Source: an uncultured Candidatus Entotheonella sp. (GTDB lineage Bacteria > Tectomicrobia > Entotheonellia > Entotheonellales > Entotheonellaceae). From it: DNA of 64,000 nucleotides. A program made the translations under genes and the position numbers. Below, piece after piece: positions 59,544 through 64,000 of this stretch (position 1 is the first letter of the stretch; each line of letters starts with the position of its first letter). The stretch spans positions 483,300 through 547,299 of the forward strand of contig OX639990.1 in NCBI GenBank assembly GCA_951828535.1, read 5' to 3'. The notes beneath the pieces were generated by a model that was not told the origin of the DNA, did no database searches, and saw only the letters and a program-made list of their open reading frames with translations.

Positions 59544-60518
59544 TCACGCGGCGTCGATCCAATCCAGCAAACACGTATCCATCCAACGGTAGCCACCGGG
59601 CCGGCCGGGGCGACCCAGGAAGCCCATGTGGCCGCCCTGCGACGTGCGCACGACCTGGACGTTCGGGGGCAGGGCAACGCCGTCGAATACCGTTGCGTCG
59701 ATGACCGGGTCGTCGGCGGCAAACAAGATGCGGCACGGCAGGGTGATCTGCGGCACGAAGGGCGCGGCGCTGCTGCGCTCGTAGTAGTCGTCGGCGTCGG
59801 CGAAATCGCACTGCGGCGCGGTATATAGCGTGTCGAACCGGTAGAGCGACAGACGTTGCGGCAGGTTGACGGGCGTCAAATCCGGGAACAGGTGGTGGCG
59901 TTCGGCCACGGCAGCCAGCAGGCGGCGCATGAAGTAGCGCTCGTACAACCGGTTGGACGGCTGCCCGAGCAAGCGCGAGCAGGCCGCGAGATCGGCGGGC
60001 GGGCACACGGCAATGATTTGTGCGCAAAGCGTTGCGGCCTGCCGTCCCAGCTCGCCGGCGAATTTCAGCATCACGTTGCCGCCCAGAGAAAACCCCAGCA
60101 GGGTCACAGGCGATTGCGGTGACTGTCCCTGTAAGGCTTCCAGCACGGCCAACACGTCGGGACTGCGGCCGCTGTGGTACGGCTGTCGGGCGAGACCCAC
60201 GCCGGCGCCGCAACCTCGCATGTTCATGCGAATGGCGCGGATGCCGCGCCGCCACAGCTTGAGGGCCAGACGCATCATGTACGAGGATTGATGGCACCCG
60301 CACAGGCCGTGCAGCAACAGAACGCTCGGGCCGTCGGGTCGCCATTGCGGCGGCGTGGAAACAACCAGGGCGATGCGGTCGCCGTCCGGCAGGGTAACGA
60401 CCTGAACCTCTCCGGGCGGCTCGCGACGCCACAGGCGCAGTTTGGCGGCGGCGATGGTTTGCAGGTGCGGTCCGCGCAGCAGGGGAAAGGGGTTAAACCT
60501 GCCCGGGTCTACCGCCAT
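59544..60518 (-). CDS. YheT-type alpha/beta hydrolase
   Basis: This 324-residue alpha/beta hydrolase of the YheT/EMB8 group has FPLLRGPHLQTI near the start, VLLLHGLCGCHQSSYMMRLA (oxyanion loop), the nucleophile elbow LGFSLGGNVMLK, ADDPVID with the acid, and SQGGHMGFLG with the catalytic histidine. Members are short-chain esterases or ABHD-like; the cellular role is not established. It ends 7 bp from the LOG gene's stop. Its ATG lies inside the 3' end of the SDR relic, overlapping by 26 bp. Confidence 0.87.
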   Translation of the reverse strand: MAVDPGRFNPFPLLRGPHLQTIAAAKLRLWRREPPGEVQVVTLPDGDRIALVVSTPPQWRPDGPSVLLLHGLCGCHQSSYMMRLALKLWRRGIRAIRMNMRGCGAGVGLARQPYHSGRSPDVLAVLEALQGQSPQSPVTLLGFSLGGNVMLKFAGELGRQAATLCAQIIAVCPPADLAACSRLLGQPSNRLYERYFMRRLLAAVAERHHLFPDLTPVNLPQRLSLYRFDTLYTAPQCDFADADDYYERSSAAPFVPQITLPCRILFAADDPVIDATVFDGVALPPNVQVVRTSQGGHMGFLGRPGRPGGYRWMDTCLLDWIDAA

Positions 60519-60839
60519 GCGGTCGCGTCCTTTTGCACGTAAGGGTTGGCGTCATACCTGCGACAAGGCAAGCTGGCCGGTATTGAGCGGCGAGGTAAGG
60601 CAGTCTGCGGTCCGCCATAAGCGTCTGGCCGCAAATCCGGGCCGCGTCGTCGGAGTAGTCGAAGGTCTCACTTACCCTGTCGAACATGATCCGCAGCGTC
60701 TCCGGTTCCCCAAGATCGGCGTGCCCGTAATCACGCGCCAGCCGCAGGGCTATGGCGCGCCCGATGGCGCGGGAATTCCCGGTGACCAGGGCTGTTCTGC
60801 GGCCAAATTGTATGATGGCGCTCGTGTCCGGGAAGCCGC

Positions 60840-60843
<4 letters not shown>
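60493..60843 (-). pseudogene. SDR-family remnant with internal deletions
   Basis: The 116-residue open frame strings together separate SDR pieces. RRTALVTGNSRAIGRAIALR is the cofactor-binding start; DLGEPETLRIMFDRVSETF is the region before NNAG; AARICGQTLMADRRLPY resembles the terminal I-x-G-Q-x-L-x-x-D-G-G motif with Gly-Gly changed. The N-N-A-G, catalytic Ser and Y-x-x-x-K parts are absent, so it cannot be a working dehydrogenase. It overlaps the hflX stop by 4 bp and the YheT-like gene's start. It is translatable but probably decaying. Confidence 0.66.
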
Positions 60844-62525
<1,682 letters not shown>

Positions 62526-62546
62526 TGCGTTTCTCCTCTCCGTGGA

Positions 62547-63476
62547 TCATCCCGCCCCGGACAGCCGGTGCTGGGCGTTGCGGATATCGTCACCCATGCG
62601 CTGTGCCGCCTCGCATGCCGCCGCCCCATAGTCCACCTCGCTATAACGGCCCGCATAGCGTTCAGTACGCCAAGCGAAGATGATGCTGCGCGAGGCGTTG
62701 ATCAGGGCGCCGTGTCCGCGGTCGTCGAAGCAGCACGCCACGTCAGCCGCAGTAGCGCCCTGGGCGCCGTAGCCGGGTACCAGAAACAAGGTATGCTGCA
62801 TGAGTGAACGCAAGCGGGCCGCCTGTTCGGGCCAAGTGGCGCCCACCACGGCGCCGACACTCGAATAGCCGCTCTGCCCGCGGCTGCTTTCGCCCCAGCA
62901 TTCCACCAAGCGACCGAGGTGCTCGTATAACGGTCGCCCGTCAACCCGCATATCCTGTAAGTCACCGGCGGACGGATTGGACGTTTTGACCAGCACGAAC
63001 ACGCCGCGGTCATGCCGCTGGGCGCAGTCAACAAATGGCTGGATGCCGTCGCGTCCGAGAAACGGGTTGACGGTGAGGGCATCGGCGGTGAAATCGCCAG
63101 GAGCGCCCAGAAACGCCTCGGCATAGGCACTCGCTGTGGAGCCGATGTCGTTACGCTTGCCGTCGGCGACAACCAGCAACCCTGCTTCTTTGGCATATTG
63201 CGCCGTGCGGACGTATGCCTCAAGGCCGGCAACACCGTAGCGTTCGTAGAAGGCGAGCTGCGGTTTGACCGCCGGAACGACATCGTGCACCGCGTCGATG
63301 ATGCCGCGATTGAAACGCCACAAGGCCTCCGTCACGGCCTCGGCGTTGTCACCCAATTCGGCGCGGCAGGCGGCCAGCAGGTGCGGCGGCAGGCTCTCCG
63401 GGCGCGGGTCGAGCCCCACCACGACGGCGCTGCCTTTGGCATCGATGGCCGCGCAGAGGCGGTCGGCAAAATGCAC
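62547..63476 (-). CDS. pyrF: Orotidine 5'-phosphate decarboxylase, type 2
   Basis: This enzyme makes UMP from OMP, the last step of pyrimidine synthesis. The 309-residue length and VVGLDPRPESLP, PQLAFYERYG and DGKRNDIGSTASAYAEAFLG motifs (the K-R-x-D-I core with catalytic Lys and Asp) mark the longer type 2 branch. VNPFLGRDGIQPFV, KTSNPSAGDLQD and LVPGYGAQGATAADV complete the barrel. The start ATG at 63476 begins the conserved region. hflX follows after 21 bp and may be co-transcribed. Confidence 0.93.
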   Translation of the reverse strand: MHFADRLCAAIDAKGSAVVVGLDPRPESLPPHLLAACRAELGDNAEAVTEALWRFNRGIIDAVHDVVPAVKPQLAFYERYGVAGLEAYVRTAQYAKEAGLLVVADGKRNDIGSTASAYAEAFLGAPGDFTADALTVNPFLGRDGIQPFVDCAQRHDRGVFVLVKTSNPSAGDLQDMRVDGRPLYEHLGRLVECWGESSRGQSGYSSVGAVVGATWPEQAARLRSLMQHTLFLVPGYGAQGATAADVACCFDDRGHGALINASRSIIFAWRTERYAGRYSEVDYGAAACEAAQRMGDDIRNAQHRLSGAG

Positions 63477-63504
63477 CTGACGATTCCTCTATTTCACCGC
63501 GGGC

Positions 63505-64000
63505 TCACAATCTGTTGCCGGCGTTGTCGAAGAAAAACGCCCGCCCCAGGTCCAGCCGCAGATGCACCGCTTCGCCCTCGCGCACGCTCGTTTCGCCTTG
63601 CACCAACGCCCGCAACTCCACGCCTTCGGCTTCCAGAATAACAATGGTGCGGCTGCCCAAGGGCTCGATGAGGGAAACCCGCGCCGCCACCGTGTCCGGT
63701 CGTTCGGGCGCGATGGCGATCGACTCGGGGCGGATACCAAGCATGATCTCCCCGTGATCCCGCAACGACGCCGTTCCGCCGGCCGCTTCGAGAGGCAACC
63801 GGAATGCCTGAGAGGCGAGGTTGAGCGCGCCGTTATCGGTCTGCACGTGGCATGGCAGGCAGTTGAGCGGCGGCGAACCAATAAAGGTGGCGACGAAGAA
63901 ATTGACCGGGTAGTGGTATATTTCGTGCGACGTGCCAACCTGTTGAACTTCGCCGTCCCTCATAACGGCAATGACGTCGCCAAGGGACAACGCCTCCTCC
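63505..64000 (-). CDS. Sugar ABC transporter ATP-binding protein, 3' part (runs off the window)
   Basis: The visible 165 or so residues are the end of a MalK/UgpC-type ATPase: the H-loop-following [20 protein letters not shown], then the [21 protein letters not shown] tail of the nucleotide-binding domain, and a regulatory OB-like domain ([45 protein letters not shown]). Walker A, Q-loop, signature and Walker B lie beyond the right edge. It could serve a sugar importer encoded further right, or the ATPase-less importer at 44374-47671. Confidence 0.88.
   Translation of the reverse strand, partial: EEALSLGDVIAVMRDGEVQQVGTSHEIYHYPVNFFVATFIGSPPLNCLPCHVQTDNGALNLASQAFRLPLEAAGGTASLRDHGEIMLGIRPESIAIAPERPDTVAARVSLIEPLGSRTIVILEAEGVELRALVQGETSVREGEAVHLRLDLGRAFFFDNAGNRL

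Overview
The window is a GC-rich bacterial chromosome segment with about 60 protein genes, two tRNA genes and an unusually large number of broken genes. No phage, integrative element or CRISPR array was seen. Three predicted F420-dependent luciferase-like (LLM) oxidoreductases, two DinB-like proteins, a type 2 orotidylate decarboxylase, nickel superoxide dismutase, periplasmic c-type cytochromes, a PqiA-like protein and a signal-peptide-bearing DNA ligase together suggest a Gram-negative, F420-using, aerobic heterotroph. An uncultured lineage of Proteobacteria or Tectomicrobia type would fit, but that placement is inference only.

Layout. 0-5 kb: housekeeping genes on the minus strand (gatC, a PcrA/UvrD helicase, a GlmU-like nucleotidyltransferase and a Fis-type response regulator, the last three chained by 4-bp overlaps), then ilvE. 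5.1-5.4 kb: tRNA-Lys and tRNA-Glu behind a strong promoter. 5.4-13.9 kb: small-molecule metabolism (DinB proteins, hydrolases, CopC, an enolase-superfamily enzyme, LLM and SDR enzymes, CocE). 13.9-16.5 kb: a CocE fragment and a restriction-modification pair whose nuclease gene is damaged. 16.6-19.1 kb: acyl-CoA carboxyltransferase plus a methylisocitrate-lyase-like enzyme. 19.1-28 kb: an accessory, decaying zone with a repeat protein, a broken toxin-antitoxin pair, a tandem M20 hydrolase duplication separated by a mosaic of gene scraps, and a thiamine-pyrophosphate enzyme pseudogene. 28-35 kb: a sodium:solute symporter set, CoA and acyl metabolism genes, and a periplasmic ATP-dependent DNA ligase.

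35-41.4 kb: peptide-type binding protein, DinB, PqiA-like, LLM, carboxymuconolactone decarboxylase-like, Gfo/Idh/MocA and RraA-like genes. 41.4-47.7 kb: a promoter overlapped by a Fur-like box drives imelysin and a di-heme oxidoreductase, followed by a carbohydrate-type ABC importer lacking its ATPase. 47.7-51.3 kb: a tungstate importer (tupB, tupC, tupA) interrupted by an MFS gene. 51.5-56.5 kb: an SDR without its catalytic motif, a binding protein without signal peptide, a BsuBI/PstI restriction enzyme relic, gamma-glutamyltransferase, and divergent sodX/sodN. 56.5-64 kb: an IS630 relic, a MauG/CCP-type peroxidase, HAD and LOG proteins, a YheT-type hydrolase, an SDR relic, hflX, pyrF and the start-truncated end of a sugar ABC ATPase.

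Two themes stand out. The first is gene decay by frameshift and internal deletion (at least nine loci), mostly in accessory genes and including both restriction systems and the toxin-antitoxin pair. The second is metal and redox handling: CopC, Fur-type control of imelysin and a di-heme protein, tungstate uptake, NiSOD, and a cytochrome c peroxidase. No clearly new multi-gene system was found. The best leads are the symporter with three small partner proteins, the repeat protein at 19.9 kb, and the in-frame 102-bp palindromic element inside the di-heme oxidoreductase gene.
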